This document shows positions 54,107 to 64,000 of a stretch of DNA of 64,000 bases, piece after piece (position 1 is the first letter of the stretch; each line of letters opens with the position of its first letter). A program made the translations under genes and the position numbers. Source of the DNA: UBA11574 sp963752565 (lineage in GTDB: Bacteria > Desulfobacterota > Desulfobacteria > Desulfobacterales > UBA11574); assembly GCA_963752565.1 (NCBI GenBank), contig CAVVZC010000004.1, forward strand, positions 20,571-84,570, read 5' to 3'. A model generated the notes under the pieces. It ran no database searches and was not told where the DNA came from. It saw only the letters and a program-made list of their open reading frames with translations.

Positions 54107-56339
54107 TCAGAATACTTTTCCGAGATAGAGATAGAAACTGTCATGGCTGTTCTCGGCAACGCCATAGGCGATATAGAGCGGACCAATAAAGGTGTCAAGC
54201 CCGATAAAAAGGCTGCCGGCTCCAACCAGATTTCCGAATTCAATATCATCCGTGTCCTGCCAGGTGTTGCCCGCCTCCAGGGAACCACCCAGGTAAATGG
54301 GCAGTAAGTTGAAGTCCCCTATGCGCCTCATGTAGATCAATTTCAGGAGGCCGAGCTGCTGGCCGCTTAATTCGTCTATCTGGTAGCCAGAGAGCTTGAA
54401 CAGTCCCCCCAGCCGGAACAGGTTCTGGATCGGTGCATCATTGTCGGGCGTGGTAAAAAAGGTGGCGCCGGCCAGCAGGGTATTGCGGTCCCAGGAATAT
54501 GCGAATCCTCCATTAAACTGGATCTGGTCAAAATCTGTGTCAGCGCCGAGAGCTGTATCGGACCAGAGGTATTCCAGGCGCCCGAAATACCCTGCACGGG
54601 GAAAATTTAAATCATCCAGCTTGTCAACGGTCAGTCGACCATAGAGTTCACCGCTGTTGAAATTATCCTCAGGCAGTGTCGGTTCCCCAATGCGGACTTC
54701 CACATCACCGGCGTAGCGCCTGTAGCCCAGGCGTGCCTCTCCCCAGGCCCCGAATTCCCTGCCTCCGCTAATGTCGATGCCGTAACGGCTGACCCTGTAT
54801 TCCGCGAGATTATCACCGTCAGGCGAAAAGACATTATAGTTTCCATTGGCATAAAAGAGGCGGGGGTTAATGAAGTATCGGGATTCAACATCTAGGGGCT
54901 GGTAGATTTCCGTGGCGATTAAGGGATTTTCTCCAATCTGCGCCGCGGTGCGCCATTCGCCGTTCAACCGGTTGATCGCGGTGCGCGTGTAAGCCACACC
55001 GAAATTATACGCACTATCTCCCTTGAAATTATCGCTGAGCGCAAGGCCAAACTGCAGGTAGTTCGGTCCCCAGGAGCGTTCCCTGACATGGATAAGGAGG
55101 CCGTTTTTGCCGTCTTCCTCAACCACCTCGTAATCCACATTCTCAAACAACTCGAGGCCGTATATTATGCCGATGTCATGATCAAGGGCCTGCACATCCA
55201 GGGGTTCACCCGTCTTCACATGCAGCCTTGCCATGATGACCGCATCCGATACCCGTGACCGGTTGTCCAGCTTGACAAAGTCGATAACCGGAGGAGTTGT
55301 CTTCCTTACAGGCAGGGCGCGGACCAGATCTGCATAATTGGCCTCTGGGATGGCAAGTCCGGCAAGCTGTTCGCGGTGCTGCTCGGCGGCAGCCCTGCCC
55401 TTGGGAACAGCTTGCCCCGATTTTTTAAAATCAGCTGAGGAGATACCCCCGAGGTCCGGCACAATGAGGATGTCCTTGCCGGAAAGTGTCGCAATCTGCT
55501 CCTCCGTGTTGCGCCTGGTGAGGATACCTGTGAGCTGCAAGGTGATGCTCACCGCCGAAGTCAATTCTTCCCTCTTCTTAAGGGGGGTGCTGATGTCAAC
55601 AGCAATAACAATATCAGCGCCCATGTCCCGCGCCACATCGACCGGCAGGTTGTTGCTGACGCCGCCGTCGACCAGGAGGCGGCCGCCCATCTCCACCGGT
55701 GCAAATATGCTCGGGACGGACATGCTGGCCCGCATGGATTTTGCAAGATCCCCGGAGCCGAGCACCACCGCATCACCGGTGGTAATATCTGTTGCCACGG
55801 CACGAAAAGGTATATTGAGCTTATCAAAGTTCTTGATATCGCTCACCGGCAGAGTCAAGCTCCTTGAAGATCAGATCGATTTTCTGGCCCTGCAGAAACC
55901 CGGTCGGCAGCTTGATCTTTCCGTCATCGCCGATACCGGGCTTACGCTTGATAAGATAGAGGTCATCGTCGCGTTTACGGCGGAATGAACGGTCCTCGCG
56001 GGGAATATTGTCGTTGAATGCATCTTCCCAGTCAATTGTGGCCAGGGCCTCTTTAATCTCCGCGGTGCTCATGCCGGAAGCATACAAACCTCCGACTATG
56101 GAGCCCATGCTGGTGCCGGTGATGCAGTCTATGGGAACATGCATTTCTTCAAGAACCTCGAGCACCCCAATATGGGCGGCGCCGCGCGCCCCGCCGCCGC
56201 TCAGAACCAGACCGATTTTCGGCCGTCCTGCCGGGTGAATATCCTGGTTTCCTGCGCTTTTCTCAACACAGGTACCATCGGCGGCAGAAAAAATCAGGAA
56301 TGCAAAAAAGAGTATGGCTGTCTGCGAAAATGTTTTCAT
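54107..56339 (-). pseudogene. Patatin-like phospholipase with Omp85-type barrel, split by a one-base insertion near 55857
   Basis: Frame 1 starts at ATG 56339 (GGAGG 9 nt before) with a signal peptide, GLVLSGGGARGAAHIGVLEV (oxyanion Gly-rich loop) and GTSMGS (nucleophile Ser), and ends too soon after LIFKELDS. Frame 2 continues TLPVSDIKNFDKL..IPFRAVATDI, catalytic Asp in DGGVSNNLP, a POTRA domain (about 250 residues later: RLHVKTGEPLDV) and a beta barrel ending LYLGKVF. One base too many in GCTTGACTC breaks them. Rejoined, it is a PlpD-like type Vd autotransporter/lipase of about 743 residues, in the outer membrane. Decay or sequence error. Confidence 0.87.
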
Positions 56340-56894
56340 AGTGGAAACCCTCCCCATCTTCAGGGCGCAAGCCCCTGTGCTTCACTGCAACCTGGTATCA
56401 GAAAAGAGAAAAAAGATGTCCCCCAAAAAGAACTCGGGGCATGAACATGTCTGAACAGAATGCTGCTCCGGGCCGAAGGCGTCGGGCTGTTGAACGTAGT
56501 AGTTTATCTCAAGTTGCAGTTTTACGGGTATCGTTCCGAACATGACAGTTTTACCAGCAGTTAAATTCAGAGGTGGCAGGTGATGATGTGATATCCATTC
56601 CATATCTTAGTTCTGGCATTTGTTGTGATCTATTGAGATAAGACGTAACAGGCCGAGCTTGATTACAAATACTCTAAATATCAAAACTTTTCAAGCCGGT
56701 CTTTTTTTGCCGTGAAGACATCACCGATTTCATTCCAGATGCCACCACCCCAACATCTTGTGTAGCTTTTTAAATAAGAAAAGCGTGGAATTGAATCAAT
56801 TATCCACGCTTATTTTTTTGTTTGAAGGCCTTGACAGCAAAACCCCCGAAAACCAAGCATACCCGACTCTCGGGGTGTATGTCAGTTCCAGTCA
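56340..56894. other. Intergenic region between the patatin gene and the next minus gene
   Basis: Contains the terminator hairpin at 56779-56819. Otherwise no supported gene; short open frames here have no ribosome site and no family. Confidence 0.5.
56779..56819 (-). terminator. Strong hairpin terminator
   Basis: AAGCGTGGA, AATTG...CAATT and TCCACGCTT give a long stem with flanking A and T runs on both sides, so it can work in both directions. It lies about 75 nt after the stop of the minus-strand gene ending at 56895. Confidence 0.75.
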
Positions 56895-57380
56895 TTATTT
56901 TACCAAAGGGATCTGCTTTGCCAGCCCGTAGTGGTCAACGGCATCGATCTTGTTTTCAAGTTGATAATAGCGTGCCACTTTCTTTTCAGGTAGAACTTTT
57001 CTGAATTTGGGTAAAAAGGATTTCATGAGCGTCACCCGTTCTTCCTCAACGATCAAATACCCATTGATCAGTTCTTTGGCCGCTTCTTCAGTCATCGTTT
57101 GATAGTTGGTGGCATAGTTGTCGATCAGTTTGGCGGTTTTATCGATAAGTTTATCTAAATCTTTTTGATAATCCTCATAAACAGGCCAGAAAACTTTGGC
57201 TTCTGATTCCGTGAGATTCATATTTTGTGCAACAAACAGCTTTTTGTCGGTCTGGATCTTTTCACGAACTAACTGCATATTGTCGGCGGGCTTTTCTTGT
57301 GCCATTGACGGAACGATGAAAACTGTCAACATTGCAACTAATACTATAAAAAATGGATATATTCGAATTCTTGATTTCAT
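56895..57380 (-). CDS. Periplasmic helical protein of unknown function
   Basis: 161 residues from ATG 57380, with AAGGAGG 6 nt upstream; a signal peptide ends at SMAQEK. The mature part is all-helical and charged: QLVREKIQTDKKLFVAQNMN, TESEAKVFWPVYEDYQKDLD, FLPKFRKVLPEKKVARYYQL. The pattern with a VFWPVYxxYQ motif and PKFRKVLPxKKxxRYYQLENKI is common in periplasmic proteins of proteobacteria, resembling the Spy/LTxxQ group loosely. Role unknown. Confidence 0.78.
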   Translation of the reverse strand: MKSRIRIYPFFIVLVAMLTVFIVPSMAQEKPADNMQLVREKIQTDKKLFVAQNMNLTESEAKVFWPVYEDYQKDLDKLIDKTAKLIDNYATNYQTMTEEAAKELINGYLIVEEERVTLMKSFLPKFRKVLPEKKVARYYQLENKIDAVDHYGLAKQIPLVK

Positions 57381-57670
57381 TTTCAACCTCCTTATTAGGT
57401 ATGTTTGTTTGCCCCATTTGGGCAAGGTCTTCGAGGGACATCCAAATTAAGCGAAAATCGCACACATGGGAGTTACCCGGCAACTTTTATCCGCTAACAG
57501 AATGTTGTTACCCACGAACAAATAATTATTTCACAGCTTTTTTCACAAATTATAAAAACATATACGTTTGTCGAAATTACCTTTGATATTGGTTCTTTAA
57601 ACTTTAGCCTTAATCACCTCCTTACCTCAGCATAATTTAAAGCTTTCTAAACTATTAAAACCAGCCACTT

Positions 57671-58300
57671 TCATTTTGGCGTGATCAACTTGTTATTTTG
57701 CAAATCATTAATCACAACCTTAATCACATCATTAATGATTTGATCTTTTGAGTCTTTGCTCAATGTTTTTGATTGCCCAGACCAAATGAGTTTTTCTGTT
57801 TTTACATCGTACAAATTCGTCTCCAATCGGACGGTTATGCTTGTGCTTGAATAACCCGGATCACGCGCATAACTGTATGTGTATCGGCTATGATAAGAAC
57901 CGTAATAGCCTCCATGTGCTCGACCGCCTCGTGTGAAGGCTTCTTTTTCTTCTTTGTCAATCAAGTGCGTGATGATCACAGCGTCGTTTTCAAATTGCTT
58001 GACAGCATTTAATATCGTCTCTTTTGTCATTTCTAAATCTGCTGGCATAGGTATGGCCTCTTCACTTGAGATAGCTTCAACTCCAGCTGATTTTAACTGT
58101 GCAACGAATTTTCGCTCAAAAGATCGCCGAGAATCTTCATTGCCCGTTATTGCAATTACAAGGATATCAGATACAGGCTTTCCTTTATAGGCCTCATTTA
58201 CCTGATTTTGGGTGAGTTCGGTCTCAGTCCCAGCGCAAGAAATAATCAGAAAAACAAAAGAAAACAAATAGCCAAACCATTTAACAGAACTTTGTTTCAT
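57671..58300 (-). CDS. DUF4136-like lipoprotein
   Basis: 209 residues from ATG 58300 with AGGAGG about 6 nt upstream. Lipobox FLIISCAGT. The mature part has VSDILVIAITGNEDSRRSFERKF, a putative TolB-like/lipoprotein start, and ends with a strand segment LETNLYDVKTEKLIWSGQSKTL, as in lipoproteins that measure or bind outer-membrane components. A Gly/Tyr-rich insert (HGGYYGSYHSRYTYSYA) is unusual. Function not known. Confidence 0.75.
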   Translation of the reverse strand: MKQSSVKWFGYLFSFVFLIISCAGTETELTQNQVNEAYKGKPVSDILVIAITGNEDSRRSFERKFVAQLKSAGVEAISSEEAIPMPADLEMTKETILNAVKQFENDAVIITHLIDKEEKEAFTRGGRAHGGYYGSYHSRYTYSYARDPGYSSTSITVRLETNLYDVKTEKLIWSGQSKTLSKDSKDQIINDVIKVVINDLQNNKLITPK

Positions 58301-58559
58301 TAAACTCCTCCTAACCGTAAAAGTGTCTAATTGCAGACTGCTCTTGCCATAGTGGTCGATGATCAATACCAACTTACAAGAGTGACATACAATAGATAGT
58401 GTTGATTCTAAGCTGTCTCCAGAATCCTGTTTTCGGAAACTGAAAACGAGATAAGATCTCCGTTGTATACTGACCGTCCATTCCGGGACCGAAGATCGTC
58501 TTCTATGAGCGGCTCCAGGTCATGCCCAATGAGAGAAGGTCATACCAAGCAGAATTATG

Positions 58560-59228
58560 CTACGATCTTTCTATAGAACTGCTTATGTACTTACCCACCA
58601 GCATAGCAATGAGAATCGTCATATAAAGCTGGCCGGATATGGCAATAACAATGCTTAAGGATTTGGCTAAAGCCGAAACCGGTGTGACATCGCCATATCC
58701 CAACGTTGTCAGTGTAATAAAGCTGAAGTATAGAAAATCATGAAACCCTTGGGCAGTCCCCCCGGCAAAATTAATCGCCCCGGTATCCAGGTGATAAATA
58801 AGTTTTTGCAGTATTTCCATCATGGTTAGGAGCACTGCTCCTAATATTCCTATAAACAGATACCCGTTGATTGAATTGATTATGATGGTGACATTGACCT
58901 TTTCGCTCCTAGCGATATGCCTGACCAAAAATACGACAATAAACAAGTTATAGAAAAAAAATGAGAAGGAAAAGACCAAGTCCAACACATGACTTGGGAA
59001 AAAATGATCAAGCCAGTTTAAAAATATGGTACCTGTTCCGAATACGATCAGAAGCTTTTGAGCTCTTTTAACGAAGTCCAGAGAAAAAGTGCCGAAAAAT
59101 ATAATAGCCGTAAAAAGTATGTTTTTCATCAACACTGTATGTAAAGATAATACGGGTAAGAAAAGGATCATGACGATCAGGCAATTTAAGAGGATTATAT
59201 TATTTATGGTCAGCTGATTTTGTCTCAT
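58560..59228 (-). CDS. Two-pore-domain style potassium channel (ion channel 2 family)
   Basis: 222 residues from ATG 59228 (MRQNQLTINN); the longer frame from 59342 overlaps the neighbouring gene and adds a hydrophilic stretch without support. Six hydrophobic helices; the pore helix and selectivity filter read FITLTTLGYGDVTPVS (about 180-195), then a last helix. TLGYGD is the K+ filter. No cytoplasmic TrkA-N (RCK) domain. Likely K+ flux across the inner membrane. No strong ribosome site for either start. Confidence 0.8.
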   Translation of the reverse strand: MRQNQLTINNIILLNCLIVMILFLPVLSLHTVLMKNILFTAIIFFGTFSLDFVKRAQKLLIVFGTGTIFLNWLDHFFPSHVLDLVFSFSFFFYNLFIVVFLVRHIARSEKVNVTIIINSINGYLFIGILGAVLLTMMEILQKLIYHLDTGAINFAGGTAQGFHDFLYFSFITLTTLGYGDVTPVSALAKSLSIVIAISGQLYMTILIAMLVGKYISSSIERS

Positions 59229-59304
59229 ATGATTACCGGGATTAACCGTAAAGGTGGCGCAAATATTCTCTGGAGTTTCTCCTAAAAATAGTTTGATGCA
59301 GGTA

Positions 59305-60903
59305 TTACCATTCCGGCGCTCGCCATCTCGGCTTGTCTTCATCGTCCGGTGGTGTTTCCGGTTTTGTGGGAGTCAGCAAATTCCCCCAGTTTGTCCGTTG
59401 TTGCATCTCCTTTCGGGTTTCCTCAGGAACAAAATCTCTTCCTTCACGAATCTGCCAGCCCCCCCCAAGGGCTTTAAACACGGCAATAAAATTCAGGACA
59501 ACAGATCCTTTGGTTTGGGTCAAAAGGTCCTGCTCTTGAGTCTGAAATCGTTGCGTATCCAACACCCGTTGATAGTCTACCAGCCCTTCCCGGTACTGAA
59601 TCATGGAAAGATCCACCGAACGCGTGGCTGCTTGCACGCTTTCTGATAAAAATTTTACCTCATCCTGTGACCGCAAAAAGGCCACCATGGCATCTTCTGT
59701 TTCTTGAGCCGCTTTGAGCACTGTATTCTGGTAATTAACAACCAGTTGCTGAAATCGGGCATCCTGAACACGTACACGGTTTCTGATACGGCCGTAGTTC
59801 AAAATGTTCCAGCTAAAACCAGCTCCGCCGAAAAAACTGATGCTGTCGGAATTCCAGAGATCGCCAAATGAGCTGCCGCCGGGAAAACCTGCTGCCGTTA
59901 CAGCTGCATCACTCGCCCGTAACCCAATGGAGCCGAAAAGTGAAAAATGTGGGTAAAGCTCTGCCTTAGCAACGCCGATCAGGGCGCTTTGGGCAGCGAG
60001 CTGACGTTCTGCAAGGCGGATATCCGGACGCCGACGCAGCAACTCCGACGGAACCCCCACGCTTACCTCAGCAGGCACTGCGGGAATGGGCTTCGGTGCT
60101 TCTAATATGTCCTTGAGTTCCCCGGGGAGCATCCCAAGCAAAATAGCAAGCCCGTTCTTGCTTTGGCGAAGCCCTGTTTGTATCCGGGGGATCGTGGCCT
60201 GAGTGTCTCGCAGAAGCGCTCTGGCCTGTTGCACATCCAGTTCGGTGACGTCTCCTTCTTTGAAACGCGTTTCGGCGATTTGAAGGGACTGTTCCTGAAT
60301 CTTTACGTTCTCTCTGGCAATGGCCAGACGTATCTCTTGTGTACGAATAAAGATATACGTACGGGCCACCTCGGCAGTGAGGGTGACCAGGATGTCATCA
60401 TAGCGTGCAATTGAAGCTTCAAGGTTTCCCATGTCTGACTCAACGGCACGGCGGAATTTACCCCAGAAGTCCAGTTCCCAGGCAGCATCAAAACCCAAAT
60501 CCATATTGCCATAATGAAAGTCGGCGCCAGGCTGAGAATTCGCAGTGTTTTTGCTCACGTCTGTATAGGTGTAACTTCCCCCAACAGATTGCGATTGGGG
60601 ATAGAGGTCTCCGATAGCGATCCCTAACTGGGCACGGGCTTCCAGAATCCTGATTCCCGCGATTCTAAGGGAAAGGTTTTGCTGAGAAGCCATGTCAACC
60701 AGCGTATTGAGAACCGGGTCGTTAAAGACCGTCCACCACTGGCCAAAATCCGCCGGCTCACTCTTGATGAGAGGATCCTTTTCCTCAAGCCATTTCTGAG
60801 GTTCCGGTGCTTCGGGTCTGATATAATCCGGCCCCACTGCGCATCCGGTAAGCAGCAGGGTAAAACTGATAACCAATCCAAAGATGAGACAGCACGTTTT
60901 CAT
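59305..60903 (-). CDS. Outer-membrane efflux lipoprotein, NodT/OprM family (TolC-like)
   Basis: 532 residues from ATG 60903 with AAGGAA 9 nt before it. Lipobox LLTGCAVGPDY. The two TolC-like helical repeats are clear: NLSLRIAGIRILEARAQLG, ARTYIFIRTQEIRLAIAREN and the second set with LAERQLAAQSALIGVAKAEL, GFSWNILNYGRIRNRVRVQD. It forms the outer-membrane exit duct of a tripartite RND pump. It starts 44 nt after the end of the broken RND gene, which stands upstream on the same strand. Confidence 0.93.
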   Translation of the reverse strand: MKTCCLIFGLVISFTLLLTGCAVGPDYIRPEAPEPQKWLEEKDPLIKSEPADFGQWWTVFNDPVLNTLVDMASQQNLSLRIAGIRILEARAQLGIAIGDLYPQSQSVGGSYTYTDVSKNTANSQPGADFHYGNMDLGFDAAWELDFWGKFRRAVESDMGNLEASIARYDDILVTLTAEVARTYIFIRTQEIRLAIARENVKIQEQSLQIAETRFKEGDVTELDVQQARALLRDTQATIPRIQTGLRQSKNGLAILLGMLPGELKDILEAPKPIPAVPAEVSVGVPSELLRRRPDIRLAERQLAAQSALIGVAKAELYPHFSLFGSIGLRASDAAVTAAGFPGGSSFGDLWNSDSISFFGGAGFSWNILNYGRIRNRVRVQDARFQQLVVNYQNTVLKAAQETEDAMVAFLRSQDEVKFLSESVQAATRSVDLSMIQYREGLVDYQRVLDTQRFQTQEQDLLTQTKGSVVLNFIAVFKALGGGWQIREGRDFVPEETRKEMQQRTNWGNLLTPTKPETPPDDEDKPRWRAPEW

Positions 60904-60947
60904 TTTAGCGTTCCTTTCTTTCTCGTGAAACATTCAGGTATTACCAA

Positions 60948-63900
60948 TTACCTATTCGGTGCTTCAATACGGAAAAACAGGGTATAAAGCGCCGGAACGT
61001 AGTTAAGCGTAAATAAACTGCCGATGCCCAGACCGAAAAACATGACACATGCCATGTTGTAAAAGAGCGCATCATGGTTAATGATCAGCGGCGTGAATCC
61101 AAGCATGGTTGTTGAAACCGAAAGCAGTATGGGTCTGAAGCGACTGACGGCTGAATTGACAACCGCATCATAGGGTGACTGCCCGTCCCGTCTGTTTTCT
61201 TCGATTTTATCGATCATTACGATGCCGTTATTCACAATGGATCCGGCCAGGGCCAGAAGTCCGAGAATGGCCATAAAACCAAAATCCGCCCGCATCACAA
61301 ACAGACCCACCACGGCACCCACCAGTCACCAGGGGCATGGTCAGGATAATAATGGCGGCACGCCGGATGGAGTTAAACTGCCAGACCAGCAAAAACACGA
61401 TGGCGGCAAAACACGGAAACATCGGTTTTGGCAGGTTCTTCATTGCTTTGGCGGAGTTTTCCAGTTCGCCCCCCACCTCCCAGTGGTATTTTTTCGGAAA
61501 ATTCATTCCGTCCAAGGTCGGCTTGATGCCAGCGAAGATCTCGGAAGCTTTCAGCACCTGGTTTTTGGCGCTGACGGTGATGGTGCGCTCCTGATTGTAG
61601 CGAATGATACGGTTCAACTCACCGACGACGTACACATCGGCAACCTGATTGAGCGGCACGCTGTCGCCGGATGACGAACGGATGCCGAGCGTGGACAGGC
61701 TGTCAGGGGAATCCCTTTCAGCCAAGACGCCGCGGCCGACGATGGGGATCTGAACATTGCCCTGGTAGTAATCGGTGGCCGTCGCACCGTCGACAAAAAA
61801 CGCCAGGGAATCAGCTACATTCTTCGATGTCACCCCGGCGCGGCGGGCGCGGGCCTGATCCACATCGACCCTGGCCGAAATCACCCGGTTGTTCCAATCC
61901 TGCTTAATATCCAGGGTGCCGGGGATTTTCCGGAGCGCGGCCATTAATTGCTCTGTCTGCTCCTTTAGTACCTCCGTGTCGGGACCACTGAGCCGGACTT
62001 CCATCAGGCCGGGTTCTGTGCCACCAAGCTACATGGACTTGACCCTTCCGCGGGCATTGGGGAAATTATCCAGAAGGTATTGACGGGTACGCGCGACCAG
62101 TTCGGGTACCTCTTTGTCTGTCTGAGTGTTGACGATTAAAAATGCGAGAAACGGATCCGGGTCCATCGGCGATAGTGATAGGAAAAACCGCGGCCCGCCG
62201 TTTCCCACATAGGCAATTGTTCCGGTGATTTCCGGGTTTTTTTGTTTATCCTGCAGCCAGGCGCTGAGTTTTCTCACGGTCCTGTCGGTTTCCTCGATGC
62301 GCGTTCCGGAGGGAAGGTCGAGATAAATCAAATACTGGTTTCTGTCTCCGCTCGGGAAAAAGGCCTGCGGTATAAACGTTGCCGCATAGATTGCAGCAGC
62401 AAACGCACCGCCCGTAACGGCCAGCACCAGAAGCCGATAGCGCAGGGAAAATTCCAGGATTTGGCGATAGAACCTATAGAATTTTCCCTGGTACGGATCG
62501 CTCGCCTGTTGTTTATCACCGCCGGTGGCCGGTTTTGGCTTCAAAAACCAGTAGCACATGCTGGTGGAGGAAAACATGGAAAAAAACCACGACCCCATGA
62601 GCAGAATAATCATCACCGGACCCAGCGAGGAGGTGTAATCACCCGTTCTACCAATTTGAAGGATAATCGGCCCGAAGGCAAAAACAGTCGTCAGGGTACT
62701 GGTCAGCAGGGGGAGCGCTAAAGAGTGGCCGGTTTTTAAAACGGCTTCCTTGCGAGCCATTCCCGTTTCCATATTTACTTTAATGTCATCGGATACCACA
62801 ATGGCGTTATCCACGAACATACCCAATGCAATAATCATGGTGGCCAGTGACATGCGTTCCATATCAATGCCCAGCGCGTACATGGTCAAAATACCGAAAA
62901 GCATGACCAGGGGAATGAACGAGCCGACAATCAAACCGGTTCTAAGCCCCAGCAGCAGCATGACCACCACCAGGACGATGGCCACACTTTCGATCACATT
63001 GATCACCATGCCGCTGACGGCTTTTTTAATGAGCTCGGGCTGGTAGGTGGCAAATTCGAGCGTGTAGCCCCACGGCAGGGACTGCTCTATCTCCTGGACT
63101 TCTTGCTTCAACCGCCCGCCGAACTCAACCGCATCGACCCCTCTGAGGATAAAGACACTTAACACAATGGACTGATGGCCATTGTAGTAGGCCGGGTTGT
63201 TGATCGGCTCCACGTAGGCCTTTCTGATGGTTGCGATGTCACGCAGCGGAATCGTGGCCTGGGTACCGGAAATCGGGATGAGCACCTCTTCGATCTCCTC
63301 GATGGACGTGAACCGGCCCTGGGCCTCCACGATGACTTCCACATCGTTGACGTTTATCCTGCCGCCGGGCAGGAGAATGTTCTGCTCGCGCAAACTTTTG
63401 CCGATATCTGCGGGATCGATGCCCAGTTGCGCAATCTTGGCGCTGGCCACCTCGAGATAGATGCGCTCATCCTGCACACCGGTCAGATCGACCTTCAGGA
63501 TCCCCTTCAGCATGTTGAGGCGCTCTCTGACTTGACGGGCGGTTTCATGCATTTCCGCCATGGAAAATCCATCGGCCCAAAGCGCGATGGTGGCCACCGA
63601 CGTATCGCCGAAGGTATCGTCGACCATCGGTCCGATGGTGCCTTCCGGCAGATCGGGTTTGACATCATTCATCCTGTTGCGCAGCAGTTTCCACGTCGCC
63701 GGCAGCTGTTCGGAGGGCACTTCATCTTTGATGGTCACATGGATCAGGCATTCGCCGACTTTGGATGTGGAATCCTTAATCTTATCTACCTCACCCATGC
63801 TCCGGATTTTCTCTTCGATGGGCCGGGTAATCAGACGTTCGACCTGCTCCACCGGCATGCCGGGATATTTTGCCGCCACCACCGCTTCGCGAATCGTAAT

Positions 63901-64000
63901 GAAGGGGTCTTCCAGTTTCGGAAGGTCCATAAACGCATATATTCCGCCGACAATGATCAAAAATATGGTCATGATGACGGTTCGCGAATTATTCAGTGCA
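60948..64000 (-). pseudogene. RND (AcrB-like) efflux transporter, 5' end beyond window, with an in-frame TAG and a frameshift
   Basis: The reading begins beyond 64000 (ALNNSRTVIM..MDLPKLEDPF) and has HAE-1-type text: GPIILQIGRTGDYTSSLGPV, VDNAIVVSDDI (helix 4 Asp), REAVVAAKYPGMPVEQVE. At 62029-62031 the frame has TAG between RGRVKSM and LGGTEPGLMEVRLSG; related proteins have Trp there, so TGG to TAG is the simplest change. Near 61320 one extra base (in GTGACTGGTGG) moves the frame before GAVVGLFVMRADFGFMAI and the last helices to 60948. The rest is complete. It partners with the NodT gene. Both defects together suggest real decay, though error cannot be excluded. Confidence 0.88.

Noticed and set aside
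55338..55988. 216-codon open frame opposite the patatin gene
   Set aside because: Antisense shadow of a GC-rich gene; Ser/Thr/Pro-rich product without family and spanning the frameshift site.
62029..62031. TAG as pyrrolysine codon in the RND gene
   Set aside because: Relatives have Trp at this place, one base change from TAG, and a downstream frameshift also breaks the gene. Pyrrolysine is not expected in this family.

Overview
The window looks like a chromosomal piece from an anaerobic, sulfate-reducer-like member of the Desulfobacterota, most likely Desulfobacterales. The signs are a tetrahaem cytochrome c3-type protein, a Tat-exported ActB/QrcB-type molybdopterin oxidoreductase, a haem-binding sensor kinase, a PrpB/PEP-mutase remnant and many short palindromic intergenic elements of the kind common in that group. 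No rRNA, tRNA or CRISPR array was recognised. Taxonomy is inferred from gene content only.

Layout. 0-7 kb: 3' part of the ActB/QrcB-like gene, a PrmA-like methyltransferase, trmO, a frameshifted recD2, an FmdB-type zinc ribbon, an AlkD-type glycosylase. 6.7-13.5 kb: a signalling block with a periplasmic-haem histidine kinase, a REC-PAS kinase and an NtrC-type regulator in overlapping reading frames, followed by a two-receiver response regulator preceded by a good sigma-54 promoter. 13.6-19.8 kb: EamA transporter, remnant of a beta-CASP nuclease, M48 peptidase, two YbjQ-type proteins, cytochrome c3, an unknown membrane protein and a cold-shock protein. 19.7-27 kb: oleD, oleC (frameshifted) and oleB of the long-chain olefin pathway, interrupted by a CoA-disulfide-reductase/rhodanese module flanked by two copies of the oleC 5' end; no oleA is visible. 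27.3-32.2 kb: hemA, ccsA, a precorrin-2 dehydrogenase and two further enzymes. 32.3-36.2 kb: an F0-only ATP synthase operon (atpZ-I-B-c4-c-b'-b). 36.3-40.4 kb: Fur-like repressor, small zinc-ribbon protein, then a ParA-centred module lying between two truncated genes. 40.6-50.6 kb: L,D-transpeptidase, OprP-type porin, ClpB, DUF554 protein, gingipain-like C25 protease with CFI-box C-terminus. 51-64 kb: lipoproteins, lipocalin, a frameshifted patatin/Omp85 protein, a K+ channel and a NodT-RND efflux pair whose RND gene is broken.

Most notable. (1) The ATP synthase operon encodes a single 324-residue protein made of four fused c subunits, of which only repeats 1 and 4 keep the ion-binding glutamate (2 and 3 have Gln), next to a normal c subunit carrying the two-carboxylate E32/E65/S66 pattern known from a Na+-driven rotor. 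(2) A ParA ATPase carries a C-terminal CBM48/AMPK-type glycogen-binding domain and is followed by a protein having only the N-terminal ParA-stimulating tail of ParB, plus an unknown protein; this suggests an undescribed ParA-type positioning system, possibly for glycogen or another glucan. (3) A family of short terminal-inverted-repeat elements sits so that its terminal TAA is the stop codon of neighbouring genes.

Four genes (recD2, oleC, the patatin gene, the RND gene) each need the removal of one extra base to restore the family reading frame, and the RND gene also has an in-frame TAG. These may be true decay or assembly errors; only read data can tell.
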